Shown piece by piece: positions 41,325-49,918 of a stretch of 64,000 nucleotides of DNA (positions within the stretch are counted from its first letter, which is position 1; each line of letters starts with the position of its first letter). The notes below the pieces were generated by a model, which worked only from the letters and a program-made list of their open reading frames with translations, had not been told where the DNA came from and did not search any database. Location of the stretch: positions 3,326,001 to 3,390,000 of the forward strand of contig NC_010125.1 in assembly GCF_000067045.1 (NCBI RefSeq), written 5' to 3'. The stretch comes from Gluconacetobacter diazotrophicus PA1 5 (lineage in GTDB: Bacteria > Pseudomonadota > Alphaproteobacteria > Acetobacterales > Acetobacteraceae). The position numbers and the translations under genes were made by a program.

Positions 41325-43742
41325 ATGAATATTAAACAAGGGTTGCGGCCCGTGCTCGCGATCACCGCTGTAGTCTATGCCTTGGTCGGGCTGTATTTGC
41401 TGGCGGGGGGCATCTGGCTGACCGCTCTGGGCGGATCGCTCTACTACCTCATTGCCGGCGCTCTACTGCTGGTGACGGCAGTACTGCTGCTGCGCCGCCG
41501 GCAGGAGGCCCTATGGGTCTACGCGGCCCTGCTGATCGGCACCATGGTCTGGGCCGTGGGTGAGGTCGGGCTCGATTTCTGGGCGCTGGCACCGCGCGGC
41601 GACATCCTGGTTCCGCTGGGCATCTGGCTGATGCTGCCGCCCATTACCCGCAACCTGGGCACCCGCAACCTGGGCACGCGCGACCTGGCGCCGCCCAGCC
41701 GGGCCGCCCAGGTGCCGCTGGGCCTGGCCGTGGGCGCGGCCGTGGTCGTGGTCGTCGCCGCCCTGACGCAGGACCCGCAGGATATCGCGGGCAGCCTGCC
41801 CCAGGTCGCGCAGAACGCCCCCACCCCGGGCGATGCCGGCGAAATCCCGGACGAGGACTGGCAGGCCTACGGCCGCACCGGCTTCGGCGACCGGTTCAGC
41901 CCGCTGAAGCAGATCACGCCGGACAACGTGCATAACCTGAAGGTGGCCTGGACCTTCCGCACCGGCGATGTGAAGGGCCCGCACGATCCGGGCGAGTTCA
42001 CGGACGAAACGACGCCGATCAAGATCCGCGACACCGTGTATCTGTGCTCGCCGCACCAGATCCTGTTCGCGCTGGACGCCGCCACGGGCAAGCTGAAGTG
42101 GAAGTTCGACCCCAAGCTGACCTATAATTCCACCTTCCAGCACATGACCTGCCGCGGCGTGTCGTACCACGAGACCGCGCAGGGGGCCGAGACGATCGAC
42201 GGGGCGCAGGCGCCGGTCGATTGCGGACACCGCATCTTCCTGCCCACCAATGACGGGCGCCTGTTCGCCCTGGACGCCGAAACCGGCGAACGCTGCCACA
42301 ATTTCGGCGATGACGGCATGGTGGACCTGAAGGCCGGCGAAGTCGTCAAGACGGCCGGCTTCTTCGAAGCGACCTCGCCGCCGGTCGTCACCGACAAGAT
42401 GGTGATCGTCTCCGGCGCGGTGATGGACAATTACTCGACGCACGAACCCTCGGGCGTCACGCGCGGCTTCGACGTCTATACCGGCCGGCTGGTCTGGGTG
42501 TTCGACGCGGGCAATCCGGACCCGAACGAAATGCCGTCCGACACCCACCATTTCGTCGGCAATTCGCCCAATTCGTGGATCGTGTCGTCCTACGACCCCA
42601 AGCTGAACCTGATCTTCATCCCGATGGGCGTGCAGACGCCGGACATCTGGGGCGGCAATCGCGGGGCGGACGCCGAACGCTATGCCAGCTCGATCCTGGC
42701 GCTGAACGCCGATACCGGCAAGCTGGCCTGGTCGTACCAGACCGTGCACCATGACCTTTGGGACATGGACATCCCGGCCCAGCCCAGCCTGGTGGACGTC
42801 CGCACCGCCGGCGGCGACATCGTCCCCGCGCTGTACGCCCCGGCCAAGACCGGCAACATCTTCGTCCTGGACCGCCGCACCGGCACCCCGATCGTGCCGG
42901 CGCCCGAAACGCGGGTGCCCCAGGGCCCGGCCCCGGGCGACCACCTTTCGCCCACGCAGCCCTTCTCGGAGCTGACCTTCCGCCCCAAGAACAACCTGAC
43001 GGGCGCGGACATGTGGGGCGGCACCATGTTCGACCAGCTGATGTGCCGGATCATGTTCCACCAGCTTCGCTATGACGGGCCGTTCACCCCGCCGTCGCTG
43101 CAGGGCACGCTGGTGTTCCCGGGCAACCTGGGCATGTTCGAATGGGGCGGGCTGGCCGTCGATCCGGTGCGCCAGATCGCCATCGCCAACCCGATCGCGA
43201 TCCCGTTCGTCTCGCGCCTGATCCCGCGCGGCCCGAACAACCCGGCGTCGCCCGACGCCTCGCAGCCCTCGGGCTCGGAAACGGGGGTGCAGCCGATGTT
43301 CGGCGTGCCGTACGGCGTGACGCTCAGCCCGTTCCTGTCGCCGCTGGGCCTGCCGTGCAAGAAGCCGGCCTGGGGCTTCATGGCCGGGATCGACCTGAAG
43401 ACCAACACCATCGTGTGGATGCACCGCAACGGCACGATCCGCGACAGCGCGCCGCTGCCGATCCCCTTCAAGCTGGGCGTGCCCAGCCTGGGCGGACCGC
43501 TGACGACGGCGGGTGGCGTGGCCTTCCTGACCTCGACGGCGGATTTCTATATCCGCGCGTATGACGTCACCACGGGCCGCCAGCTCTGGCAGGACCGCCT
43601 GCCGGCGGGTGGCCAGTCCACGCCGATGACCTACGCCGTGGGTGGCCGCCAGTTCATCGTGACGGCCGATGGCGGTCACGGGTCGTTCGGCACCAAGCTG
43701 GGCGATTACGTGGTGGCCTACGCCCTGCCCGAAGCCCACTGA
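41325..43742 (+). CDS. gcd: Membrane-bound PQQ-dependent glucose dehydrogenase
   Basis: Oxidises D-glucose to glucono-1,5-lactone on the periplasmic side and passes electrons to ubiquinone. The 805-residue protein matches Gcd of E. coli (796) and Gluconobacter. Five N-terminal membrane segments occupy about residues 10-150, then a PQQ beta-propeller begins near WQAYGRTGFGDRFSPL. Typical propeller segments are LFALDAATGKLKWKFDPK, VVSGAVMDNYSTHEPSGVTRGFDVYTGRLVWVFD, YQTVHHDLWDMDIPAQPSL and GNLGMFEWGGLAVDP. No c-type heme motif is present, which excludes quinohemoprotein alcohol dehydrogenase. The tandem NLGTRNLGTRDL lies between the fourth and fifth membrane segments. Confidence 0.96.
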   Translation: MNIKQGLRPVLAITAVVYALVGLYLLAGGIWLTALGGSLYYLIAGALLLVTAVLLLRRRQEALWVYAALLIGTMVWAVGEVGLDFWALAPRGDILVPLGIWLMLPPITRNLGTRNLGTRDLAPPSRAAQVPLGLAVGAAVVVVVAALTQDPQDIAGSLPQVAQNAPTPGDAGEIPDEDWQAYGRTGFGDRFSPLKQITPDNVHNLKVAWTFRTGDVKGPHDPGEFTDETTPIKIRDTVYLCSPHQILFALDAATGKLKWKFDPKLTYNSTFQHMTCRGVSYHETAQGAETIDGAQAPVDCGHRIFLPTNDGRLFALDAETGERCHNFGDDGMVDLKAGEVVKTAGFFEATSPPVVTDKMVIVSGAVMDNYSTHEPSGVTRGFDVYTGRLVWVFDAGNPDPNEMPSDTHHFVGNSPNSWIVSSYDPKLNLIFIPMGVQTPDIWGGNRGADAERYASSILALNADTGKLAWSYQTVHHDLWDMDIPAQPSLVDVRTAGGDIVPALYAPAKTGNIFVLDRRTGTPIVPAPETRVPQGPAPGDHLSPTQPFSELTFRPKNNLTGADMWGGTMFDQLMCRIMFHQLRYDGPFTPPSLQGTLVFPGNLGMFEWGGLAVDPVRQIAIANPIAIPFVSRLIPRGPNNPASPDASQPSGSETGVQPMFGVPYGVTLSPFLSPLGLPCKKPAWGFMAGIDLKTNTIVWMHRNGTIRDSAPLPIPFKLGVPSLGGPLTTAGGVAFLTSTADFYIRAYDVTTGRQLWQDRLPAGGQSTPMTYAVGGRQFIVTADGGHGSFGTKLGDYVVAYALPEAH

Positions 43743-43749
43743 CGCATAC

Positions 43750-43780
43750 CCCGCCCGCGATCCCCCGGATTGCGGGCGGG
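43750..43780 (+). terminator. Strong hairpin terminator after gcd
   Basis: CCCGCCCGC pairs with GCGGGCGGG, and within the loop ATCC pairs with GGAT around CCC, giving a nearly continuous 13-bp stem. It begins seven bases after the gcd stop and is followed by CCTATCTATC. This makes gcd a separate transcript from aldF-aldG-aldH. Confidence 0.75.
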
Positions 43781-43898
43781 CCTATCTATCGGATATGTGA
43801 AGACATTCATCCCGGACGGGTGATGCTTTCCCCCCTTCGGTCCGGTACATGAAACAGGGCGGACCTGCCTGACAGCACAACGACAGAGGGGTGACGGC

Positions 43899-43928
43899 AT
43901 GCTTTTCCCGTCCGCAGGACAATCGTGA
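43899..43928 (+). CDS. Possible 9-codon leader ORF overlapping the aldF start
   Basis: ATG at 43899, preceded by GAGGGG, opens a frame reading MLFPSAGQS. Its TGA overlaps the GTG start of aldF (GTGA). The geometry is that of a translationally coupled leader peptide. It contains no run of regulatory codons. Chance is possible for so short a frame. Confidence 0.3.
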   Translation: MLFPSAGQS

Positions 43929-45253
43929 TCGGACGCATCGTCGCGGCACTTACCGGTATCGGGGTCGTCGCGGGCGCGGGTTTCCTGGCCATTGCCTGGC
44001 ATCCCGCCATCGCCCCAGTCGCTCCCCCCACGGCCGGCAGTTTCGACACCGCCAGCATCGAACGGGGCCGCGTGCTGGCGGCCGGGGGTTACTGCGCGGA
44101 ATGCCATACCCGCCGCGACGGCCAGCAGGGCGCGCCCCTGGCCGGCGACTACGCCATGGCCACGCCGTTCGGCACCATCCATTCCAGCAACATCACCCCC
44201 GACCCCGAAACCGGTATCGGACGCTGGTCGCTGGCGGCCTTCACCCGCGCCATGCGCCACGGCGTATCGCGCGACGGCGCGAACCTGTTCCCCGCCTTCC
44301 CGTTCGACCATTTCACGCACATGACCGACGGCGACATCGCCGACGTGTACGCGTTCCTGATGACGCGGCCGCCGGTCCATGCGCAAAAGCGCGAGAACAC
44401 GGTTCCCTTCCCCGCCAACATCCGCCTGTTCCAGGGCGGGTGGAAACTGCTGTTCCTGCATCCGGGCGTCTACCGGCCTGATCCGGCACATGACGCGCAA
44501 TGGAATCGCGGCGCCTACCTGGCCGAGGGGCTGAGCCACTGCGGCGCGTGCCACACGCCGCGCAACATGCTGGGGGCCGAGAAGTCGGACGCCGCCTATG
44601 ACGGCGCGCCGGTCGATAACTGGATCGCCCCGCCGCTGAACGCGACCAACCCCACCCCGGTCACGTGGACCGAGAACGAGTTCTTCAGCTACCTGCGCTA
44701 CGGCGTCGCCCCGCTGCACGGCAGCGCGGCCGGACCGATGTCCCCCGTCGTGCATGGCGGGCTGAGCGAGATGCCGGAATCCGACGTGCGGGCCATCGCG
44801 GTCTATCTGGCCGACCTGGACCACGCTGCCAGCCGGCAGGGCGGCGATAGCGCGCGCCTGACCGCCGCGATGGCCAGTTCGACCCGCGACCTGACCGGGC
44901 CGCAGACCGATCCGGACGCCAGGCTGTATGCCGGCGCCTGCGCCGCCTGCCATGCCAATACCGGCGCGCAGCCGGTGCCGGGACGCCCGGACCTGGCGCT
45001 GAACAACGCGCTGTGGCTGTCGGAACCGACCAACCTGTACCAGGTCGTCCTGCGCGGCATCGGCACCGCGGAAGGACAGGCCGGGATCACCATGCCCAGC
45101 TTCTACCATTCCCTGACCGACGCCGACCTGGCGCGGCTGGCCGCCTATCTGCGGCGCACGCGCACCACGCTGCCCCCCTGGACCGACCTGGAGAAGAAGG
45201 CTGCCGCCGTACGCTCGACATTGCCCGCGCCACCGGTCGCGGCCTCTCATTGA
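43925..45253 (+). CDS. aldF: Membrane aldehyde dehydrogenase, triheme cytochrome c subunit (AldF type)
   Basis: Electron-transfer subunit that passes electrons from the AldG/AldH core to ubiquinone at the periplasmic face. The 442-residue precursor has an N-terminal hydrophobic segment (IVAALTGIGVVAGAGFLAIAW) acting as signal or anchor. Three c-heme sites are visible: CAECH at 57-61, CGACH at 206-210 and CAACH at 339-343. Each is followed by the usual distal Met region, for example ITMPSFYHSL. The start is GTG. The gene order cytochrome, 2Fe-2S, molybdopterin subunit identifies it with the aldehyde dehydrogenase complex of acetic acid bacteria rather than the alcohol dehydrogenase cytochrome. 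Confidence 0.88.
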   Translation: MIGRIVAALTGIGVVAGAGFLAIAWHPAIAPVAPPTAGSFDTASIERGRVLAAGGYCAECHTRRDGQQGAPLAGDYAMATPFGTIHSSNITPDPETGIGRWSLAAFTRAMRHGVSRDGANLFPAFPFDHFTHMTDGDIADVYAFLMTRPPVHAQKRENTVPFPANIRLFQGGWKLLFLHPGVYRPDPAHDAQWNRGAYLAEGLSHCGACHTPRNMLGAEKSDAAYDGAPVDNWIAPPLNATNPTPVTWTENEFFSYLRYGVAPLHGSAAGPMSPVVHGGLSEMPESDVRAIAVYLADLDHAASRQGGDSARLTAAMASSTRDLTGPQTDPDARLYAGACAACHANTGAQPVPGRPDLALNNALWLSEPTNLYQVVLRGIGTAEGQAGITMPSFYHSLTDADLARLAAYLRRTRTTLPPWTDLEKKAAAVRSTLPAPPVAASH

Positions 45254-45274
45254 GATGACAGACGGAGCCCCGAC

Positions 45275-45748
45275 ATGACGACTTTTCGCCTCAACGGCCA
45301 TGACGTGTCCGTCGACGTGCCGGATGACACCCCGCTGCTGTGGGTCATCCGCGATGAAATCGGACTGACCGGCACCAAGTTCGGCTGCGGCATCGGCATG
45401 TGCGGTGCCTGCACCGTCCATGTAGGCGGCCGCGCCACCCGGTCCTGCATCACGCCGATCGTCGCCGTGCAGGGGGCGGACATCACGACCATCGAAGGGC
45501 TGGACCCGGCGGGCGCCCATCCGCTGCAGGAGGCATGGAAGGACCTGCAGGTCCCGCAATGCGGCTACTGCCAGTCGGGACAGATCATGCAGGCCGCGAG
45601 CCTGCTGCGCGACTACCCGAACCCGACGGACGAGGACATCGACGCGGTCATGGGCGGCTCGCTCTGCCGCTGCATGACCTATATCCGCATTCGCGACGCC
45701 ATCAAGAAGGCCGCCCTGGCCATGCGGGAGGAACCGTCCAATGGGTAG
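45275..45748 (+). CDS. aldG: Membrane aldehyde dehydrogenase, 2x[2Fe-2S] small subunit (AldG type)
   Basis: A 157-residue iron-sulfur subunit of the xanthine oxidase family. The plant-ferredoxin-like cluster is in FGCGIGMCGACTVHVGG and a later Cys in TRSCITP. The second, helical cluster is in QCGYCQSGQIMQAASLL and GGSLCRCMTY. There is no signal peptide of its own; it is probably exported bound to the Tat-dependent large subunit. The gene starts 21 bases after aldF and overlaps aldH by eight bases, so the three are coupled. Confidence 0.93.
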   Translation: MTTFRLNGHDVSVDVPDDTPLLWVIRDEIGLTGTKFGCGIGMCGACTVHVGGRATRSCITPIVAVQGADITTIEGLDPAGAHPLQEAWKDLQVPQCGYCQSGQIMQAASLLRDYPNPTDEDIDAVMGGSLCRCMTYIRIRDAIKKAALAMREEPSNG

Positions 45749-48065
45749 GCTGAGCCAGATGGACAAGCGCGGCGGCGCGACGGGGCAGATGTCGCGCCGG
45801 GGCTTCCTGATGATCGCGGCGGGCGGCGCGGGCGCCCTGTTCGGCTTCCCGGCGGCGCGCGCGGCGGAACAGTTCCCCGCTGCCGGCCTTCCCGGCAACG
45901 GCGCGTTCGAACCCACGATCTGGTGCGCCATCGCCCCGGACGGCACCGTGACCGTCAACATCATCCGGGCCGAGATGGGCCAGCATATCGGTTCCGCCCT
46001 GGCGCGGATCATCGCGGACGAGATGGACGCGGACTGGAACCGCGTGCGCATCAACTATGTCGACAGCGACCCGAAATGGGGCCTGATGGTCACGGGCGGA
46101 AGCTGGTCGGTCTGGATGACATGGGACGTCTTCCGCCAGGCGGGCGCCGCGGCCCGCATCGCGCTGACCGAGGCCGGGGCCGGCCTGCTGGGCGTGGCGC
46201 CCGGCCAGTGCATCACCCGCGACGGCATGGTCGTGGCCGGCAGCCGCAGCATCAGCTACGGCGACATCGTGGCGCGCGCCCATCCGTCGCACAGCTTCAC
46301 GCCCGACGAAATGGCCAAGCTGCCGCTGAAGCCGGCGTCCGAACGGCGCCTGGTCGGCAACGACACGCTGAAGGCGCTGGACATTCCGCCCAAGACCAAC
46401 GGCACGGCGATCTACGGCATCGACGCGCGGGTCGAGGGGATGGTCTATGCCCGGCCGAAAATGCCGCCCACCCGTTACGGTTCCCGCGTCCGTTCGGTCG
46501 ATGACAGCGCCGCGCGGACGGTCAAGGGCTATCAGCGCTACATCGAACTCGACGACCCGTCCGGCGTCGTGCAGGGCTGGGTCGTCGCCGTCGCCAGCAC
46601 CTATACCGCCGCGATCCGTGCCGCCGACCTGCTGAAGGTCGACTGGGCACCGGGCGATGCCGTCCATGTCTCGGAACAGGACGTCATCGATCACGGGCGC
46701 GCGCAGATCGACCGCAAGGATGGCGGCGTGATGGTGTTCGACGATCCCGGCGTCGATGCCGCCTTCGCCGCCGCCGCCACGACCTTCGCGCAGGACTACA
46801 CCTGCGCCTCGGTGCTGCATTACCAGCTGGAACCCACCAACGCCCTGGCGTTCGAAAAGGACGGCATCTTCGAGATCCATGCCGGCAACCAGTGGCAGTC
46901 GCTGATCCTGCCGACCCTGGCCAAGGCCCTGGAGCGACCGGAGGACAAGATCGTCCTGCGCAGCTACCTGCTGGGCGGCGGGTTCGGCCGCCGCCTGAAC
47001 GGCGACTACATGATCCCGGCCGCCCTGGCGTCGAAGGCGCTGGGCGGCAAGCCGGTCAAGCTGATCCTGACCCGGTCGGACGACATGCAGTTCGATTCCT
47101 TCCGCTCGCCCTCCATCCAGCGCGTGCGGGTGGCCTTCGACGGCAAGCACGCCATCACGGCGATGGAGTACCACGCCTCGGCCGGCTGGCCGACGCAGGT
47201 CATGGCCGCCGCCTTCATGTCCAAGGGCGTGGACGGCAAGAAGTACGACCCGTTCGCCATCGCCGGCGGCGACCATTGGTACGAGGTCGGCGCCTTCCGC
47301 GTCCGCGCCCTGTCCAACGACCTGGCCAACCGGACCTTCCGCCCCGGCTGGCTGCGATCGGTCAGCCCGGGCTGGACCAGCTGGGGACTGGAGTCCGGCT
47401 GGGACGAAATCGCGCACGCCCAGGGCCGTGACGCCGTCCAGTTCCGGCTGGACCATCTGACGGGTGCCGGCCGCAACAAGGGCCAGGCGCCGGATTCCAC
47501 CGGCGGCGCGCTACGCCAGGCCGCCGTGGTCCGCCGCGTGGCCGAAAAGGCCGGCTGGGGGCGTGCCCTGCCCGCCGATACCGGCCTGGGCATCGCCACG
47601 ACATTCGGCCAGGAACGCGGCATGCCGACCTGGATCGCCTGCTGCGCGCAGGTCCATGTGGACCGCGCGACGGGGATCGTGCGCTGCCAGAAGCTGACCA
47701 TCGTCGTCGATGCCGGCACCATCGTCGATCCCGACGGCGCGCGGGCGCAGACCGAGGGCGCGGCCCTGTGGGGGCTGAGCATGGCGCTGTTCGAGGGATC
47801 GGAAATCGTCAACGGCCTGCCCCGCGACCGCAACCTGGACACCTATACCCCCCTGCGCATCGCCGACGTGCCGGAGATGGATATCGAATTCCTGCCCAGC
47901 ACCGAAAAGCCGACGGGCCTGGGCGAGCCCGGCACCACGGTCGTGGCCCCGGCCATCGGGAACGCGATCTTCAACGCCGTCGGGGTGCGGATGCGCCACC
48001 TGCCCATCCGTCCGGCGGATGTGCTGCATGCCCTGCGGAGCAGGAACGGCACCGCATCAACCTGA
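45741..48065 (+). CDS. aldH: Membrane aldehyde dehydrogenase, molybdopterin large subunit (AldH type)
   Basis: Catalytic subunit oxidising aldehydes such as acetaldehyde to acids in the periplasm, a key step of acetic acid formation. The 774-residue precursor has a twin-arginine signal (SRRGFLMIAAGGAGALFGF, then ARAAEQFP). Family features are FEPTIWCAIAPDGTVTVNII, TGGSWSVWMTWDVFRQAG, LHYQLEPTNALAFEKDG, SYLLGGGFGRRLNGDY and, at the end, the catalytic E729 in GLGEPGTTVV. The sequence is very close to what I recall of AldH from Komagataeibacter. It lacks the FAD domain of xanthine dehydrogenase. Confidence 0.94.
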   Translation: MGRLSQMDKRGGATGQMSRRGFLMIAAGGAGALFGFPAARAAEQFPAAGLPGNGAFEPTIWCAIAPDGTVTVNIIRAEMGQHIGSALARIIADEMDADWNRVRINYVDSDPKWGLMVTGGSWSVWMTWDVFRQAGAAARIALTEAGAGLLGVAPGQCITRDGMVVAGSRSISYGDIVARAHPSHSFTPDEMAKLPLKPASERRLVGNDTLKALDIPPKTNGTAIYGIDARVEGMVYARPKMPPTRYGSRVRSVDDSAARTVKGYQRYIELDDPSGVVQGWVVAVASTYTAAIRAADLLKVDWAPGDAVHVSEQDVIDHGRAQIDRKDGGVMVFDDPGVDAAFAAAATTFAQDYTCASVLHYQLEPTNALAFEKDGIFEIHAGNQWQSLILPTLAKALERPEDKIVLRSYLLGGGFGRRLNGDYMIPAALASKALGGKPVKLILTRSDDMQFDSFRSPSIQRVRVAFDGKHAITAMEYHASAGWPTQVMAAAFMSKGVDGKKYDPFAIAGGDHWYEVGAFRVRALSNDLANRTFRPGWLRSVSPGWTSWGLESGWDEIAHAQGRDAVQFRLDHLTGAGRNKGQAPDSTGGALRQAAVVRRVAEKAGWGRALPADTGLGIATTFGQERGMPTWIACCAQVHVDRATGIVRCQKLTIVVDAGTIVDPDGARAQTEGAALWGLSMALFEGSEIVNGLPRDRNLDTYTPLRIADVPEMDIEFLPSTEKPTGLGEPGTTVVAPAIGNAIFNAVGVRMRHLPIRPADVLHALRSRNGTAST

Positions 48066-48078
48066 AACCGGCCGCGCC

Positions 48079-49461
48079 ATGACCCTGCTGCCCTATATCG
48101 TCGCCGCCACGTTCTTCATGGAGTATCTGGACTCCACGATCATCGCGACGGCGCTACCGTCCATGGCGCGGTCCTTCCATGTGGGGCCGAACGAAATCAG
48201 CTTGGGCATGACCGCCTATATGCTGACGCTGGCGGTCTTCATCCCGATCAGCGGCTGGGCGGCCGACCGGTTCGGGTCGCGCACGGTCTTCGCCAGCGCG
48301 GTCGTGGTCTTCACCGCCGCCTCGGTCCTGTGCGGGTTCGCGGGCAGCGTGGACCAGTTCGTCGCCGCCCGCGTGCTGCAGGGCCTGGGCGGGGCGATGA
48401 TGGTGCCGGTCGGCCGGTTCATCGTGGTGCGCAACACCGAAACCAGCCGGATGATCCAGGCGATTTCCACCATCACCTGGCCGGCGGTGGTGGCCCCGGT
48501 GGTGGGGCCGACGGTCGGCGGCATGATCGTGACGTTCGCCACCTGGCACTGGATCTTCTTCATCAACGTGCCGCTGGGGCTGATGGTGCTGGGCGTCATC
48601 TTCGCCGTGGTGCCCCAGCAGTTCGGCGAGCGCCGGCCGATGGACTGGGGCGGCTTCGTGCTGGGCGGCCTGTCGCTGACCGCGATCCTGCTGGGCACGG
48701 AACTGGCCAGCAACACCCAGGCCAGCCTGGTCCTGGCGGGGGCGCTGTTCGTGGCCGGCCTGCTGCTGGGCGCGGCCACGCTGCGCCACGCGGCGGGGCA
48801 GGACCATCCGCTGCTGGATTTCCGGCTGATGCGGCATCCGACCTTCGCCGTCACCGTGCTGGCCGGCACGCTCAGCCGCTTCACCATCGACGCCATCCCC
48901 TATCTGGTGCCGCTGCTGTTGCAGGTAGGGTTCGGGCTGACGGCCTTTCACGCCGGGTCGCTGATGCTGGCCTTCGCCTTCGGCAACCTGGGCATGAAGA
49001 TGTTCACGACGCGCATCCTGGACCGCTTCGGCTTCCGCACCACGGCGGCGGTGAACGCGGGGCTGGGCGTGCTGTTCGTCCTGCTGGCGGGGGCGATGGT
49101 CCCGGCGACGCCGGTCGCGATCCTGCTGCTGGTGCTGCTGGGCTGCGGGGTCACACGGTCCATGCAGTACACACTGCTGGCCACGCTGGGCTACGCCGAT
49201 ATCGGCAATCGTGAAAAAGGCGCGGCCAGCACGCTGCTCAGCGTCACCCGGCAGATCTGCATCGGGCTGGGCGTGGCCTTCGCGGCGCTGACGCTGCGCG
49301 CCGTCGCCACCCTGCGGGGCGAACACCCGGCCACCGACGCCTTCGTCCCGGCCGATTTCCACTGGGCGTTCCTGATCGTCGCCATCCCGCTGGCCCTGTC
49401 GATCCCGCGCTACCTGCGCATGGACCGCACGGCCGGGGCGGCGCTACGCACCGCTTCCTGA
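48079..49461 (+). CDS. MFS transporter (DHA2 type) co-transcribed with aldFGH
   Basis: A 460-residue inner-membrane exporter of the drug:H+ antiporter type with about 13-14 segments. Visible motifs are FFMEYLDSTIIATALPSMARSF in TM1, GWAADRFGSRTVF (motif A), RVLQGLGGAMMVPVGRFIVVR, and WPAVVAPVVGPTVGGMIV (motif C). It begins 13 bases after the aldH stop, so it is probably the fourth gene of the aldehyde dehydrogenase operon. Export of an acid product or tolerance to acid or aldehyde are possible roles; the substrate is unknown. Its last 18 bases overlap the convergent sufE gene. Confidence 0.87.
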   Translation: MTLLPYIVAATFFMEYLDSTIIATALPSMARSFHVGPNEISLGMTAYMLTLAVFIPISGWAADRFGSRTVFASAVVVFTAASVLCGFAGSVDQFVAARVLQGLGGAMMVPVGRFIVVRNTETSRMIQAISTITWPAVVAPVVGPTVGGMIVTFATWHWIFFINVPLGLMVLGVIFAVVPQQFGERRPMDWGGFVLGGLSLTAILLGTELASNTQASLVLAGALFVAGLLLGAATLRHAAGQDHPLLDFRLMRHPTFAVTVLAGTLSRFTIDAIPYLVPLLLQVGFGLTAFHAGSLMLAFAFGNLGMKMFTTRILDRFGFRTTAAVNAGLGVLFVLLAGAMVPATPVAILLLVLLGCGVTRSMQYTLLATLGYADIGNREKGAASTLLSVTRQICIGLGVAFAALTLRAVATLRGEHPATDAFVPADFHWAFLIVAIPLALSIPRYLRMDRTAGAALRTAS

Positions 49462-49896
49462 TATCTGGGACGCCGCCTGCCGGATGGCGCGCGCCATCGC
49501 CTCCACCCCGTTTCCCCGGTTGGTGGACAGCGCCTGCACCAGTCCGAGATCGCGCAGGAAGCCCGGCTCGGTCGACAGGATCTCCTCCGCCGACCGGCCC
49601 GAATAGACCCGCAGCAGCAGCGCCACCAGGCCGGAGACGATGGCGGCGTCCGACGCGCCGGCGAAGAACAGCTTCCCGTCGCGGCTGCTGGCCTCCAGCC
49701 ACACCTGGCTCTGGCAGCCGGGTACGCGATGGGCGTCATCCATCCATTCGGGGGGGAAAGGCGGCAGCTTGCGGCCCAGTTCGATGATGTACTGGTAGCG
49801 CTGCATCCAGTCATCGAACAGGTCGAGTTCCTCGCCGATGGCGGCAACCGCCTCGGCGGCGGTGTCGTCCTCGGGCCTGACGAACGGCTCGGTCAT
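49444..49896 (-). CDS. sufE: SufE-family cysteine desulfurase accessory protein
   Basis: Sulfur acceptor that takes persulfide sulfur from a SufS-type desulfurase for Fe-S cluster assembly. The 150-residue protein shows the SufE core: WMQRYQYIIELGRKLPPFPPEW, the acceptor cysteine in HRVPGCQSQVWL, DAAIVSGLVALLLRVYSGRSAEEIL and LGLVQALSTNRGNGVEAMARAI. No sufS or sufBCD genes are nearby. The gene lies just downstream of hslVU on the same strand, 22 bases after hslU. Confidence 0.94.
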   Translation of the reverse strand: MTEPFVRPEDDTAAEAVAAIGEELDLFDDWMQRYQYIIELGRKLPPFPPEWMDDAHRVPGCQSQVWLEASSRDGKLFFAGASDAAIVSGLVALLLRVYSGRSAEEILSTEPGFLRDLGLVQALSTNRGNGVEAMARAIRQAASQISGSGA

Positions 49897-49918
49897 AAGG
49901 CTATCTGATCCACGTAAT

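Noticed and set aside
41325-43742. Quinohemoprotein alcohol dehydrogenase
   Set aside because: No CxxCH heme motif, and five membrane segments at the N-terminus, both typical of Gcd.
45275-48065. Xanthine dehydrogenase or carbon monoxide dehydrogenase
   Set aside because: No FAD subunit, a Tat signal on the large subunit, a triheme cytochrome gene in the operon and close resemblance to AldH favour the membrane aldehyde dehydrogenase.
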